64,000 nt of DNA from positions 62,001-126,000 of IMG/VR virus record IMGVR_UViG_3300035698_020241; one strand, written 5' to 3'. Below the pieces are notes generated by a model. The model had not been told where the DNA came from and did not search any database. It saw only the letters and a program-made list of their open reading frames with translations. The translations under genes were made by a program, and so were the position numbers. This document shows positions 54,282-63,344 of this stretch, in pieces (position 1 is the stretch's first letter; every line of letters begins with the position of its first letter). This stretch comes from a virus.

Positions 54282-54962
54282 ATGGATGAAGTAAAAGTGT
54301 TTATGTCTTTAAAAGACAAATGTAGAATAGCCATTGGAAATGGTGGTAAAAATAAAGGAAGGATGGAATTACAAATTCCTATAGTAGGAGGGTGGTTCAA
54401 AAGACTTATAAAATGTTTTCATATATTTATTGGTGAAGATGAGGTAATATCCGAGGAATTTGAATTTACAAGTAATGAACAAATAGAAAGGTTTATTGGT
54501 GAATTGAAAAAACGAAACTTTAGTAGATCTGATGTAGTTTTTAATGTTGAACGGATGAATCCTTCAGCCTACTTACCAATAAAAGGAACTCTAGCATCAT
54601 CAGGATTTGATATAAGAAGTCCTTATGATTTTGAAATAAGACCAGCAGAGCAACGAATGATACCTATGCAATTTAAGATGAAAATAGATCCTGGTTATGA
54701 AGTTCAGATCAGAAGTAGATCAAGTATTCCTTACAAATATAACTGTATGATACCTAATGGTATCGGAACAGTTGATGAAGACTACAGAGGTGAATTTAAA
54801 GTTATATTGTTTAATTATGGTAGAGATATAATGTCTTTTAAACGAGGAGATAAAATTGCTCAAATAGTTATAAAGAAAACAGAAAATGTTGAATTGATTG
54901 CCGGTAAAGTGCCTGTAGATACTGAAAGAGGTGCTGGAGGTATAGGATCAACAGGGAGATAA
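54282..54962 (+). CDS. dut: dUTPase with N-terminal extension
   Basis: 226 aa. Residues 1-85 are an extra unrecognised domain. The rest carries all five dUTPase motifs: SGFDIRSP, RSRSS, GTVDEDYRGE, RGDKIAQ and the P-loop-like tail RGAGGIGSTGR. It hydrolyses dUTP to dUMP, keeping uracil out of DNA. Typical trimeric enzymes are about 150 aa, so the extension is unusual. Confidence 0.92.
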   Translation: MDEVKVFMSLKDKCRIAIGNGGKNKGRMELQIPIVGGWFKRLIKCFHIFIGEDEVISEEFEFTSNEQIERFIGELKKRNFSRSDVVFNVERMNPSAYLPIKGTLASSGFDIRSPYDFEIRPAEQRMIPMQFKMKIDPGYEVQIRSRSSIPYKYNCMIPNGIGTVDEDYRGEFKVILFNYGRDIMSFKRGDKIAQIVIKKTENVELIAGKVPVDTERGAGGIGSTGR

Positions 54963-54966
54963 TATT

Positions 54967-55098
54967 ATGAAAATTTTTAAAAAATTATTTACTATTAAAT
55001 GTCCTAAATGTAAAGGAAGATTACATGCGGAATTTTTTGACATACAATTTGACAAACTTGTATGGAAATGTAATAGTTGTGGAGGAGAATATATATGA
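54967..55098 (+). CDS. 43-residue zinc-ribbon protein
   Basis: Frame MKIFKKLFTIKCPKCKG...WKCNSCGGEYI with two CxxC pairs. ATGA overlap with the next gene. Confidence 0.7.
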   Translation: MKIFKKLFTIKCPKCKGRLHAEFFDIQFDKLVWKCNSCGGEYI

Positions 55099-55439
55099 TA
55101 AGTGATAATGTTATGAAACTTAAAGAGTTTGGAGATTCTATATATTATAGAGTTGGTTGTGATTGTATGGATAAAAGATGTGAGTTAACCATGGAACTAG
55201 AACTTGATGAAGATGATAAAATGATATATTTAAATCTATATAAGGACTTAGTATGGGATGAATACTATAATAATGATAATAGATTTACAAGATTTTGGAG
55301 ACGAATAAAATGTACATTAAGAATGTTATTTACAGGTCGTATTGAACTTGAAAGTTGTCTTGTATTAAAAAATAATAATATGATGGCCCTCCGTGATGCA
55401 ATTGATGAAGGTATATCAATAATGGAGGAAAAGAAATAG
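55095..55439 (+). CDS. Hypothetical protein
   Basis: 114 aa starting MISDNVMKLKEFGD; GGAGGAGAATAT lies upstream. Contains GCDCMDKRCELTMELELDEDDK and a basic middle region. No family recognised. Confidence 0.55.
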   Translation: MISDNVMKLKEFGDSIYYRVGCDCMDKRCELTMELELDEDDKMIYLNLYKDLVWDEYYNNDNRFTRFWRRIKCTLRMLFTGRIELESCLVLKNNNMMALRDAIDEGISIMEEKK

Positions 55440-56722
55440 TGAAAAAAAAGGTAAATCCTGAAAGGGATGCTAGATTAAAAAAGGAGTATGAGGAGTGGTT
55501 AGACACAGAAACATTTGATCCAGAAGGTATGGGAACAGACGAGTTAGAAAGAGACCTAACTAAAGAACTAACATTTCTCCATAAAATGAGTGCAGAGGAA
55601 TACACTCTGTATCGTAAGTGGCAGGAGATACAATTAAAATACCCACCAAAAGTTTCAAAGAAGAAAAATCCATTTTTTAATGTAGGACAAAAGAGTTCTG
55701 GTTATCCAAAACTTGATGAAATAAAAAATAACCTTTGGATGCCAGAGTCACCAGAGGATTATCTTAAACTTGAACCAGTTGTTCTATGGACAATGGTTGG
55801 TACAAAAAAGGAAGTACAACAGAAAACAAAAACTTGGTCAATGTTGAGAACATTTACATCTACAATGTTGAACAATTCAAATATAGGTAGAAATCTTAGA
55901 TTTATAATACATGATAATGTTACTGGTAAATATCTTGGTGTGATATGTGCATCATCTGATTTTATGGACTTAACACCCCGTGATAAGTACATTGGTTGGA
56001 CAAGAGAAGTAAAGACCACTAAAAAGATGATAAATCATACATCTATTGGATCATCAATAGTTCCAACACAACCACTAGGTTACAACTTTGTAGGTGGTAA
56101 ATTATTAGCATTACTCACATTATCAAGGACTATTGAAAATGCATGGGATAGTAGATATAAAGATAAATTAGTGGCAATGACCACAACATCTTTATATGGA
56201 TCATTTTCTCAGTATAACGGATTAAAGTTCTGGAATAAAAGAGGTCATTCAGCCGGTAGTATTAAATTTGAACCATCAAAAAAGATTGTAATGAGAATGA
56301 GAGAATGGTTAAAAAATAATCATACATTACGATATTGGGAATGGTATCATGCCCAAAACGATCAAAATATGCCACTCAAAAGAGATCATAAACAAAGGTC
56401 TCTATCATTTATATACAGACAATTGGATATTCCAAAAGAATTATACCAGGCATCACATACAAGAGGTATTTACTTTTGTCCATTGTTTAATAATTCTTGT
56501 GATTTCTTACGGAAAGAGATAGAAGTAGGTAAACTTGTAAGACGATTCGATAATTCTACTCATACTCTTGTTGATCTGTGGAAAAATAGATATGCTAAAA
56601 AACGAGTTGAAAAACTTGTGAAAGATGAGAAATATAATACAACTTCTTTATTCTATGATGATTTGATAGGAGTATCATGGGAAGAAGCTAAAGAAAAATA
56701 TCTTAAAGATGTAGGGAGATAA
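55439..56722 (+). CDS. DruA-like (DUF4338-type) protein, copy 1
   Basis: 427 aa from a GTG overlapping the previous stop. Conserved blocks: GRNLRFIIHDNVTGKYLGVICASSD, PTQPLGYNFVGGKLLALLTLS, and MTTTSLYGSFSQYNGLKFW (in parts), which resemble the DUF4338 fold of Druantia DruA. N-terminal 60 residues are charged. Function in phages unknown. Call is by eye; a paralogue follows. Confidence 0.6.
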   Translation: MKKKVNPERDARLKKEYEEWLDTETFDPEGMGTDELERDLTKELTFLHKMSAEEYTLYRKWQEIQLKYPPKVSKKKNPFFNVGQKSSGYPKLDEIKNNLWMPESPEDYLKLEPVVLWTMVGTKKEVQQKTKTWSMLRTFTSTMLNNSNIGRNLRFIIHDNVTGKYLGVICASSDFMDLTPRDKYIGWTREVKTTKKMINHTSIGSSIVPTQPLGYNFVGGKLLALLTLSRTIENAWDSRYKDKLVAMTTTSLYGSFSQYNGLKFWNKRGHSAGSIKFEPSKKIVMRMREWLKNNHTLRYWEWYHAQNDQNMPLKRDHKQRSLSFIYRQLDIPKELYQASHTRGIYFCPLFNNSCDFLRKEIEVGKLVRRFDNSTHTLVDLWKNRYAKKRVEKLVKDEKYNTTSLFYDDLIGVSWEEAKEKYLKDVGR

Positions 56723-56723
56723 T

Positions 56724-57830
56724 ATGAAAGCATTAAAAAAGAAGATCATTGGAGACTTTGATTTTCTACAAAAAATGACCATACCGGAGTATACACTATA
56801 TGCAAAATGGGTGGAAATAAACAAAAAGAAATACACATCAACTGAACAATCTAGACTTTGGGAAATAAAGAATAGTTTATGGTATCCAAATAAACCAGAG
56901 GACTATTTGAAAGTTCAACCAAAAGTGATTGTGGTTAAAACTAAAGAGGACTCACAGACTTGGACACTATTGAGAACATTCATTTCAACCATGAAATGGA
57001 ATCAAAATGTTGGAAGAATTATAAGATATACTATTATGGATAAAAAAACCATGACATATCTTGGTGTAATTTCTCTTGCATCTGATTTTATATCATTAGG
57101 CCCCAGGGACTCTGAAATAGGATGGGATTATACTAACAGAATAAAACAAAAGATGTTAGCTTATACAGCAATGGGTTCTTCAATAGTTCCCACACAACCA
57201 TTAGGTTACAACTTTGTAGGTGGTAAATTGATATCATTAATTGTTAGTTCTGATAAAGTTGTTGATCCATGGAATGAAAAATATAAAGAGAACTTGGCTG
57301 GTATTACAACCACAAGTCTTTATGGTGGATTCTCACAATATAATAGATTGAAACATTGGAAGAAATGTGGTACTACTACAGGTAAGATACCAATGGAACC
57401 ATCAGAGGATAGCTACTTAGCAATCAGAGAGTGGGTGAAAAAAACACATCCAAAAGATTTTTTGAAACTCACACAAAATAAGAATGGTAAAATACTATCA
57501 AGACCAAAGGCAAAGATGTTATCATTTGCTTATACAAAACTACAAATAAAACCGCCTGTGAATAACGCCCCAAGAGGTGTATATTATTGTAACCTCAATA
57601 CGAAAGGAAACGAGTTTTTAAGGAAAGACAGTGATGATATGGGTGAGAGTTTATTTGATAACAAACTCCAAACATTGGTTGATTTGTGGAAAACAAAGTA
57701 TGCTAAAAAACGGGTTGAGAACTTGTTAAAGACTGATAGATATAATACTGATTCTTTATTCTATGATACTTTGATAGGTAAGAGCTGGGAAGAAACACGG
57801 GAAATGTATCTAGCTAAAGTAAAGAGTTAA
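56724..57830 (+). CDS. DruA-like (DUF4338-type) protein, copy 2
   Basis: 368 aa. Same blocks as the upstream gene: GRIIRYTIMDKKTMTYLGVI, PTQPLGYNFVGGKL, ITTTSLYGGFSQYNRLKHW, and the shared C-terminal VDLWK-x-K/RYAKKRVE, SLFYD, SWEE. Lacks part of the N-terminal extension. Starts 2 nt after the previous stop. Confidence 0.6.
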   Translation: MKALKKKIIGDFDFLQKMTIPEYTLYAKWVEINKKKYTSTEQSRLWEIKNSLWYPNKPEDYLKVQPKVIVVKTKEDSQTWTLLRTFISTMKWNQNVGRIIRYTIMDKKTMTYLGVISLASDFISLGPRDSEIGWDYTNRIKQKMLAYTAMGSSIVPTQPLGYNFVGGKLISLIVSSDKVVDPWNEKYKENLAGITTTSLYGGFSQYNRLKHWKKCGTTTGKIPMEPSEDSYLAIREWVKKTHPKDFLKLTQNKNGKILSRPKAKMLSFAYTKLQIKPPVNNAPRGVYYCNLNTKGNEFLRKDSDDMGESLFDNKLQTLVDLWKTKYAKKRVENLLKTDRYNTDSLFYDTLIGKSWEETREMYLAKVKS

Positions 57831-57832
57831 TA

Positions 57833-57861
57833 TTTACATGACCCATTAACTATGTTATAAT
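57833..57861 (+). promoter_or_regulatory. Sigma70-like promoter
   Basis: TTTACA, 17 nt, TATAAT. The expected start site is within a few bases of the next ATG (57869), so that gene may have almost no leader. Confidence 0.75.
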
Positions 57862-57868
57862 ATATATT

Positions 57869-58003
57869 ATGAAAGTTATAACAAAATGTAAAAAATGTGG
57901 TTCAATAATGAAGAAAGAAAATCTTAAATTTTCATCATATGAAGGACCTTATAAATTTGCATTCTTTTGTCCAAATAACTGTGATTATAAAAAGAAAAAA
58001 TAG
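57869..58003 (+). CDS. 44-residue zinc-ribbon protein
   Basis: Frame MKVITKCKKCGSIMKK...FFCPNNCDYKKKK. Possible leaderless start right after the promoter. CKKC and CPNNC may bind zinc. Confidence 0.55.
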   Translation: MKVITKCKKCGSIMKKENLKFSSYEGPYKFAFFCPNNCDYKKKK

Positions 58004-58027
58004 AGGTGTATTAAAATTTTTAGAAAT

Positions 58028-59776
58028 GTGTTTTACCATACGAAAAGAAGTCAGATTCATTTATGGGAAACGATCAACGGTGTTAATGATTATACCGTTA
58101 TTGATTGGGTTCCATATGTGTTTATAAAAGCACCCGAATCTGATATACATACAATTGATGGAGTTCCAGTTATAAAAAGGGAATTCATTGATTATAGGGA
58201 CTATTATGAGTTCTGTAAGTTCAATAACCATATGCTTGAAAATAAGGTCAAGCCTGAGATTCAATTTCTTGCTGAGAGGTATCATGGAATACCAGATGCG
58301 GATATGGAAGTACCTCAACTTAAAATATATACGATAGATATTGAGATTAACTATAAGGATAAGTTTCCTGATCCTCTATTGGCAGAGGAACCTATATGTC
58401 TTATATCTATAAAAGATTATATAACAAAAAAGGTTGTAACATTTGGAGAAAAGGAATATAGTGGTAACAAAACCGACTATAATCATTATCCAAATGAAAT
58501 AGAAATGATAAAACGATTTCTTACATTCATGCACAGGAATCCACCAGATATAATAACTGGTTGGAATGTTCAAGGTTTTGATATGCCTTATATAATTAAC
58601 CGTGTAAAAGTATTGTTTGGTGAAAAAACACAAGCTTATAATTTTCTTTCCCCTATTAGAGTTGTAAGGACATGGATGTCCAAGAAAGAGAAAGTGATGA
58701 ATGTTGATATAGGAGGAGTAACGGTACTCGACTATATGAAAATATATAAATGGTATACACCGAGAAATCTTGAGTCATATGGTTTAGGTTTTGTATCAAA
58801 GGTTGAGTTGAATAAAGGCAAACTTGATTACTCTGAATATGAAGACCTTAGAGAGTTGTATATTAAAGATTGGGATAAGTATGTTGATTATAATGTAGAT
58901 GATGTCCATAGAGTTGATGAACTTGAGGAGAAACTTGGTTATATTCGCCTTATTCAATCACTATCACTTTTAACAAAAGTGTCTATGAAGTTCTATGATG
59001 GTATGACACACCTTATTGAGGGTGCCATGTTAACCCACTATAGACGAAATAAATTATGTGCTCCTTATATGGCAGGCGGTGTTCAAGAAGGATTTCCAGC
59101 AGCATTTGTAAAAGAACCTCAAAAGGGTATGCATGAGTGGGTTTCAGAGGTTGATATTACATCTTCTTATCCATTCCATATTATAACACTGAATATGTCT
59201 GTAGAAACATATATTGGTCGTATAATGGGCCTGAAAGATTCAGAGATTATATATCATACAAAAAATAGAGAATTTCCAAAATTTGATATGTACAAGGAAG
59301 ATGGACTTGCAAAGTTTAGAGATAGAAAATTGAAAAGTTTCAACATGGCATTAGATAGAGGTTTAATAGCAATTGCTCCTTGTGGTTCTGTTTTCTCAAC
59401 TAAAGAACCAGGTGTATTGGCCGCAGTTGAAAAACAAATTTTCTCTAAGAGAAAAGAAGTGAAAGGTATGATGAAAGATATTAGGATTAATGAACTTCCT
59501 AATCTAACGAAAGATTCTCCAGAATGGCAAAGTAGAAAGGATAGAGCAGATGAATTATTCTCCTTACAATGGGCAATCAAAATTCTATTAAATGCTATGT
59601 TCGGAATCCTTGCTGTACCTTATTCACGGTATTTTAATGTTAATATAGCAGAGGCTATTACATCATGTGGTAAGCATACCATTAAACAAGGAGAATATTT
59701 TATAAATCATTTACTTAATGATATAAATAAGGTTGGTGAGTTAAAAAATATTATCAAGGAGATAGAAAATAATTAA
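58028..59776 (+). CDS. DNA polymerase, family B, N-terminal part (split gp43)
   Basis: 582 aa from the first supported GTG; AGAGGTG upstream allows a start a few codons earlier. Exonuclease motifs DIE at 104-106, ITGWNVQGFDMPYI near 187 and YVDYNVDDVHRVDEL near 290; polymerase motif A EVDITSSYPFHI near 378 and motif B region ILLNAMFGILAVPYSRYFN near 522. It stops at TAA soon after motif B, before motif C, which is on a separate frame at 60836. As a stand-alone chain it has exonuclease and part of the palm. Confidence 0.9.
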   Translation: MFYHTKRSQIHLWETINGVNDYTVIDWVPYVFIKAPESDIHTIDGVPVIKREFIDYRDYYEFCKFNNHMLENKVKPEIQFLAERYHGIPDADMEVPQLKIYTIDIEINYKDKFPDPLLAEEPICLISIKDYITKKVVTFGEKEYSGNKTDYNHYPNEIEMIKRFLTFMHRNPPDIITGWNVQGFDMPYIINRVKVLFGEKTQAYNFLSPIRVVRTWMSKKEKVMNVDIGGVTVLDYMKIYKWYTPRNLESYGLGFVSKVELNKGKLDYSEYEDLRELYIKDWDKYVDYNVDDVHRVDELEEKLGYIRLIQSLSLLTKVSMKFYDGMTHLIEGAMLTHYRRNKLCAPYMAGGVQEGFPAAFVKEPQKGMHEWVSEVDITSSYPFHIITLNMSVETYIGRIMGLKDSEIIYHTKNREFPKFDMYKEDGLAKFRDRKLKSFNMALDRGLIAIAPCGSVFSTKEPGVLAAVEKQIFSKRKEVKGMMKDIRINELPNLTKDSPEWQSRKDRADELFSLQWAIKILLNAMFGILAVPYSRYFNVNIAEAITSCGKHTIKQGEYFINHLLNDINKVGELKNIIKEIENN

Positions 59777-59796
59777 GAAGTTACCTATATTATATT

Positions 59797-60843
59797 ATGA
59801 AAAAATTAACATACGAATATGTAAAAGAACAAATTGAGAAGGAAGGTTATGAACTTTTATCTAAAGAATATAAAAATAGTAACACTAAATTAAAAGTTAA
59901 GTGTCCTAAAGACCATGAATATGAAGTAAGATATAATAATTGGTATAATAAATCAAGATGTTCTATATGTTATGGAAATTCTAAAAAAACATTAGTCGAA
60001 GTTAAAGATAGTTTTTATAGAAAGGGTTTAATATTATTAGATGATGTATATATAAACAGACAACAATTATTAAGTGTGAAATGTATAAAATGTGGTAACA
60101 TTTTTAAATCATCTATATGGAAAATTAATAGAAATATGGATTGTAAAAAATGCTCAAACATAAAATATACCGAATCTTTTGTTAAAGAAGAATTACTAAA
60201 ATATAACTATATTTTAGTATCGCCGTATAGAAAAACAAGAGATAGTATTAAAATTAAATGTAATAAAGGACATATATATAACTCCACATTCTCTCAATTT
60301 ATGAGAAAAAGTAGATGTTATATTTGTTCAGGTAATCATAAATTAAAATATTCTTATGTTAAGGAACAAATTGAAAATGTTGAAGGTTATGAACTTTTAT
60401 CTAAAGAATATAAAAATAACGTAACTAAATTAAAGTTATTGTGTCCTAAAGACCATGTATGTAAAATATCATATAGTAATTTTTCAAAAGGAAGAAGATG
60501 TAAAAAATGTTATGATGGTAAAAATCACTCTAATCAAGAAAAAGAAATATTAAAAATTGTTGAAAACCTTTTACCTGATAAAAAAATTATTCCTAATGAT
60601 AGGACACAAATTATAAATCCTAAAACTGGAAAGAATCTAGAATTAGATATATGGATTCCTGAATTAAATAAGGCAATTGAATTTAATGGCGAATACTGGC
60701 ATTTAAACAGAAAGGATATAGATGAAATTAAAATAAATGAATGTATTAAAAATAATATCAATTTATTAGTAATATGGGATTATGAATGGATAAAAAATAA
60801 AGAAAAATGTATTAAAAATATAAGGGAGTTTGTAAATGTCTAA
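59797..60843 (+). CDS. VSR-like homing endonuclease splitting the polymerase gene
   Basis: 348 aa. Four zinc-ribbon repeats of the LLSKEYKN...LK..CPKDH type (the second and third degenerate), then the VSR-like nuclease with ELDIWIPELNKAIEFNGEYWH and the tail INLLVIWDYEWIKN. Closest relative in this window is 9471-10331, with near-identical stretches such as YVKEQIENVEGY. Only 20 nt separate it from the first polymerase half, and it overlaps the second half by 8 nt. Confidence 0.85.
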   Translation: MKKLTYEYVKEQIEKEGYELLSKEYKNSNTKLKVKCPKDHEYEVRYNNWYNKSRCSICYGNSKKTLVEVKDSFYRKGLILLDDVYINRQQLLSVKCIKCGNIFKSSIWKINRNMDCKKCSNIKYTESFVKEELLKYNYILVSPYRKTRDSIKIKCNKGHIYNSTFSQFMRKSRCYICSGNHKLKYSYVKEQIENVEGYELLSKEYKNNVTKLKLLCPKDHVCKISYSNFSKGRRCKKCYDGKNHSNQEKEILKIVENLLPDKKIIPNDRTQIINPKTGKNLELDIWIPELNKAIEFNGEYWHLNRKDIDEIKINECIKNNINLLVIWDYEWIKNKEKCIKNIREFVNV

Positions 60844-61711
60844 GGATTATGTTTGTTATATTGACACGGATAGTTGTTATATAGATTTAGGTAAATTTAT
60901 ACTTGATAATATAAAATATAAAGAAAAGTGGAATGATTTAAATGATGATTCAAAAATAGAATATATAATAAAAATATCCAAAATCATTGAGGATTATATA
61001 AATGAAAGTGTGTTTCATGAAGTTCAGCTTGGTGATTATAATTCACAGGTACATGATTTTAAGATAGAATTTAAACGAGAAATTATAGCAAAAACAGCTT
61101 TATTTATTAAAAAGAAAAAATATGCCTATTGGGTAGTAAATGAAGAAGGTGCTCCATGTGATGAATTAGTCGTTAAGGGCCTTGAGATAGTAAGATCAGA
61201 TAGTTCGGAAGCTGTTAGATCACGATTAAAGAAAATAATGGAAATGATAATGAGAGGAACTTCCGATGATGAATTATTATTAAAAATTCAACAATATAAA
61301 AGGGAGTTGAAAAAGGTATATCCAGAAGAAATAGCAGCCAACATCGGTGTAAACAATATTGATAAATACATAATTGATGGAAAATCCACTAAAGGCACAC
61401 CTTGGCATGTAAAGGGTGTAGCAAATTATAGAATGTTATTAAAACATTTTAAGTTGGAAGATCAATATGAGGATATATATGAAGGTAATAAATGTAGAGT
61501 ATTTTATGTTAAAAAGAATAGATTTGACATAGAGACAATAACATTTACCAGATGGCCAAAAGAATTTGAGGAAGTTCTTGAGGTTGATTTTGAAACAATG
61601 ATTGATAAGTTTTTTATAAAAAAGATAGGATTTTTATTAGACCCTATGGGTAAAATGTCTTTACTCAAAAGTGGTCAAGCAGATAAACAATTAGGATTGT
61701 TTTTTAGTTAA
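60836..61711 (+). CDS. DNA polymerase, family B, C-terminal part (split gp43)
   Basis: 291 aa. Starts MSKDYVCYIDTDSCYIDL, where DTDS is motif C with both catalytic aspartates. KRYALNV-like segment reads KKKKYAYWVVN, followed by the LVVKGLEIVRSDSSEAVRS block and the thumb. AAGGGAG before the ATG is inside the endonuclease gene. Together with 58028-59776 it completes a T4-type polymerase. Confidence 0.88.
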   Translation: MSKDYVCYIDTDSCYIDLGKFILDNIKYKEKWNDLNDDSKIEYIIKISKIIEDYINESVFHEVQLGDYNSQVHDFKIEFKREIIAKTALFIKKKKYAYWVVNEEGAPCDELVVKGLEIVRSDSSEAVRSRLKKIMEMIMRGTSDDELLLKIQQYKRELKKVYPEEIAANIGVNNIDKYIIDGKSTKGTPWHVKGVANYRMLLKHFKLEDQYEDIYEGNKCRVFYVKKNRFDIETITFTRWPKEFEEVLEVDFETMIDKFFIKKIGFLLDPMGKMSLLKSGQADKQLGLFFS

Positions 61712-61725
61712 GAAAGGATATTAAG

Positions 61726-62199
61726 ATGAAAGATTTAAAAACTATTGAGGACATAAAGAAAGCAATGAAGGATATTATATCTTTTCATCTTTCTAATATA
61801 AAGAAAGCAGAAGCCTTAGAGTTAATTGATATCACTTATGATTTTGGAATAGATGATGGTCAAGATGAAGGTGAAACAACTGGTTTCAAGAAAGGTTGTC
61901 TTGCCGGTGGTGATGGTAGTGGTTATGATGATGCCTACGATGATGGTCGAAGTAGGGGTCACAGCGAAGGATATGCAGAAGGTCATAGGGATGGTGTTGG
62001 TGAAGGTAGTGATTTTTCATTTGAGTCAGGAAAAGATTCTGGTATTAAAATAGGATATTCTAATGGAGTTAAAGAAGGTCATGAGGTTGGATATAATGAA
62101 GGTCTTGAGATAGGATATAGAGAAGGTTATGAAACATCTGAGGAATTACATGAACATGATGAAGAACTTGGAGGAATAGAAGATGAGCAGATTGGTTGA
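61726..62199 (+). CDS. Gly/Glu/Asp-rich low-complexity protein
   Basis: 157 aa. Residues 55-140 are repeats of the form G-Y-x-E-G-H/Y-x-x-G (GHSEGYAEGHRDGVGEG, KEGHEVGYNEGLEIGYREG). Acidic, probably elongated. Similar repeats occur in phage and Gram-negative envelope proteins. Overlaps the next gene by 17 nt. Confidence 0.6.
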   Translation: MKDLKTIEDIKKAMKDIISFHLSNIKKAEALELIDITYDFGIDDGQDEGETTGFKKGCLAGGDGSGYDDAYDDGRSRGHSEGYAEGHRDGVGEGSDFSFESGKDSGIKIGYSNGVKEGHEVGYNEGLEIGYREGYETSEELHEHDEELGGIEDEQIG

Positions 62200-62704
62200 A
62201 TTGTTTAATACACTTTTCAGGATATATTTTATGACTCCTGCTATTATTATACTTACATGTATTGCTTGTTTTGTATCAACGTTTTTCTATGGTAATCATT
62301 TGGAAACCATTTACAGTACAAAAATAAATGCATGTAATACTTATATTGATAAACAAACAAGTTCCATAAAAATTCTTATGAGTAATGATTTTTCAATGCC
62401 AGTAAAATTAACAGCTTATAATGCCGAAGAGTCGCAAACAGATTCTACACCAAATATAACAGCCAGTAATAGAAAGATTAGAAAGGGTTGGTGTGCTCTA
62501 TCAAGAGATATTGAAAAAACGCTTAGTCTTAAATTCGGGGATTTTATAATTGTAAGTATAGATGGACGATATTACGGTAAGTATGAATTCCAGGATAGAA
62601 TGCATAAAAGGAAAACAAAACAAGTGGATTTATATATGGTTAAGAAGAAGGAAGCGTTGAAATTTGGTGTTAAGAAAGGTAGTATACAAATAAAAAGATA
62701 TTAA
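62183..62704 (+). CDS. Membrane-anchored 3D-domain protein (RlpA/MltA-like barrel)
   Basis: 173 aa. One membrane segment near 12-38. VKLTAYNAEESQTDSTPNITASNRKI, GWCALSRDIEKTL and FQDRMHKRKTKQVDLYM (in parts) follow the 3D-domain pattern, with Asp residues in TDSTP, QDR and VDLY. Such domains bind or cleave peptidoglycan in the periplasm. Could aid lysis or entry. Confidence 0.75.
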   Translation: MSRLVELFNTLFRIYFMTPAIIILTCIACFVSTFFYGNHLETIYSTKINACNTYIDKQTSSIKILMSNDFSMPVKLTAYNAEESQTDSTPNITASNRKIRKGWCALSRDIEKTLSLKFGDFIIVSIDGRYYGKYEFQDRMHKRKTKQVDLYMVKKKEALKFGVKKGSIQIKRY

Positions 62705-63132
62705 GATACATCTTTCGCAAAATCAATAGCCATCTGTCTTGATTGTTTATCATTCTTAATTGTGAATTCCCTGCCATTACTACCACAAGTATCCTTTGTT
62801 ACTTTATCTCCAGGTTTAAATCCTGCTACAGCTCTATGTGACCAACCGTACCATTTCCCGTCCGCCTCTGATCTACCAATAGAATGTGAACAATGATCAG
62901 GACTTCTTTTTTCACCTTTAATCAATAACCAATCCTGAAATCTGACCTTTACTTTACCATCAGCATATCGTGGTAGATTTTTAAATGTTCTATCACTATG
63001 TTCTATGTCTGTTTTCACATATCTGGTTTTCTTGAAGTTTTTCATCCTGTTTGTTCTAGGATTCATCTTTCTTATTTTTTGTTTATCAGCCATCGGAACC
63101 TTATGAAGGTCTACGAATTTATCAAATTTCAT
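62701..63132 (-). CDS. Hypothetical protein, possible packaging tag
   Basis: 143 aa, strongly basic. MKFDKFVDLHKV only loosely fits the tag. WYGWSHRAVAGFKPGDKVTKDTCG is a distinctive conserved-looking block. Its stop overlaps the convergent gene end by 4 nt. Family not recognised. Confidence 0.6.
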   Translation of the reverse strand: MKFDKFVDLHKVPMADKQKIRKMNPRTNRMKNFKKTRYVKTDIEHSDRTFKNLPRYADGKVKVRFQDWLLIKGEKRSPDHCSHSIGRSEADGKWYGWSHRAVAGFKPGDKVTKDTCGSNGREFTIKNDKQSRQMAIDFAKDVS

Positions 63133-63320
63133 TTTACAGTTTTATCCTTTTCTAATTTTTTCTCTAAATATTTTATATGTTTTATGAGGTCTTGAAATAC
63201 TGGCTTACATCTATAAGGTAACCATATATCAGCCGCAATTGAGGTTTGAGATAGAATCTCATAATATTTCACATCTTTCTTTGACATCTTTTTTGGGTTT
63301 AAAGGATTGAGATTCTTCAT
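63129..63320 (-). CDS. Small basic protein
   Basis: 63 aa starting MKNLNPLNPKKM, with AAGGA upstream. Overlaps the next gene by 4 nt. Function unknown. Confidence 0.55.
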   Translation of the reverse strand: MKNLNPLNPKKMSKKDVKYYEILSQTSIAADIWLPYRCKPVFQDLIKHIKYLEKKLEKDKTVK

Positions 63321-63344
63321 TTCCATCCTTGTGCATTTTATTTA

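Noticed and set aside
59774-60843. Group I intron or intein at the polymerase split
   Set aside because: Only 20 nt separate the first half's stop from the endonuclease start, leaving no room for intron core structure, and there are no intein splice residues.
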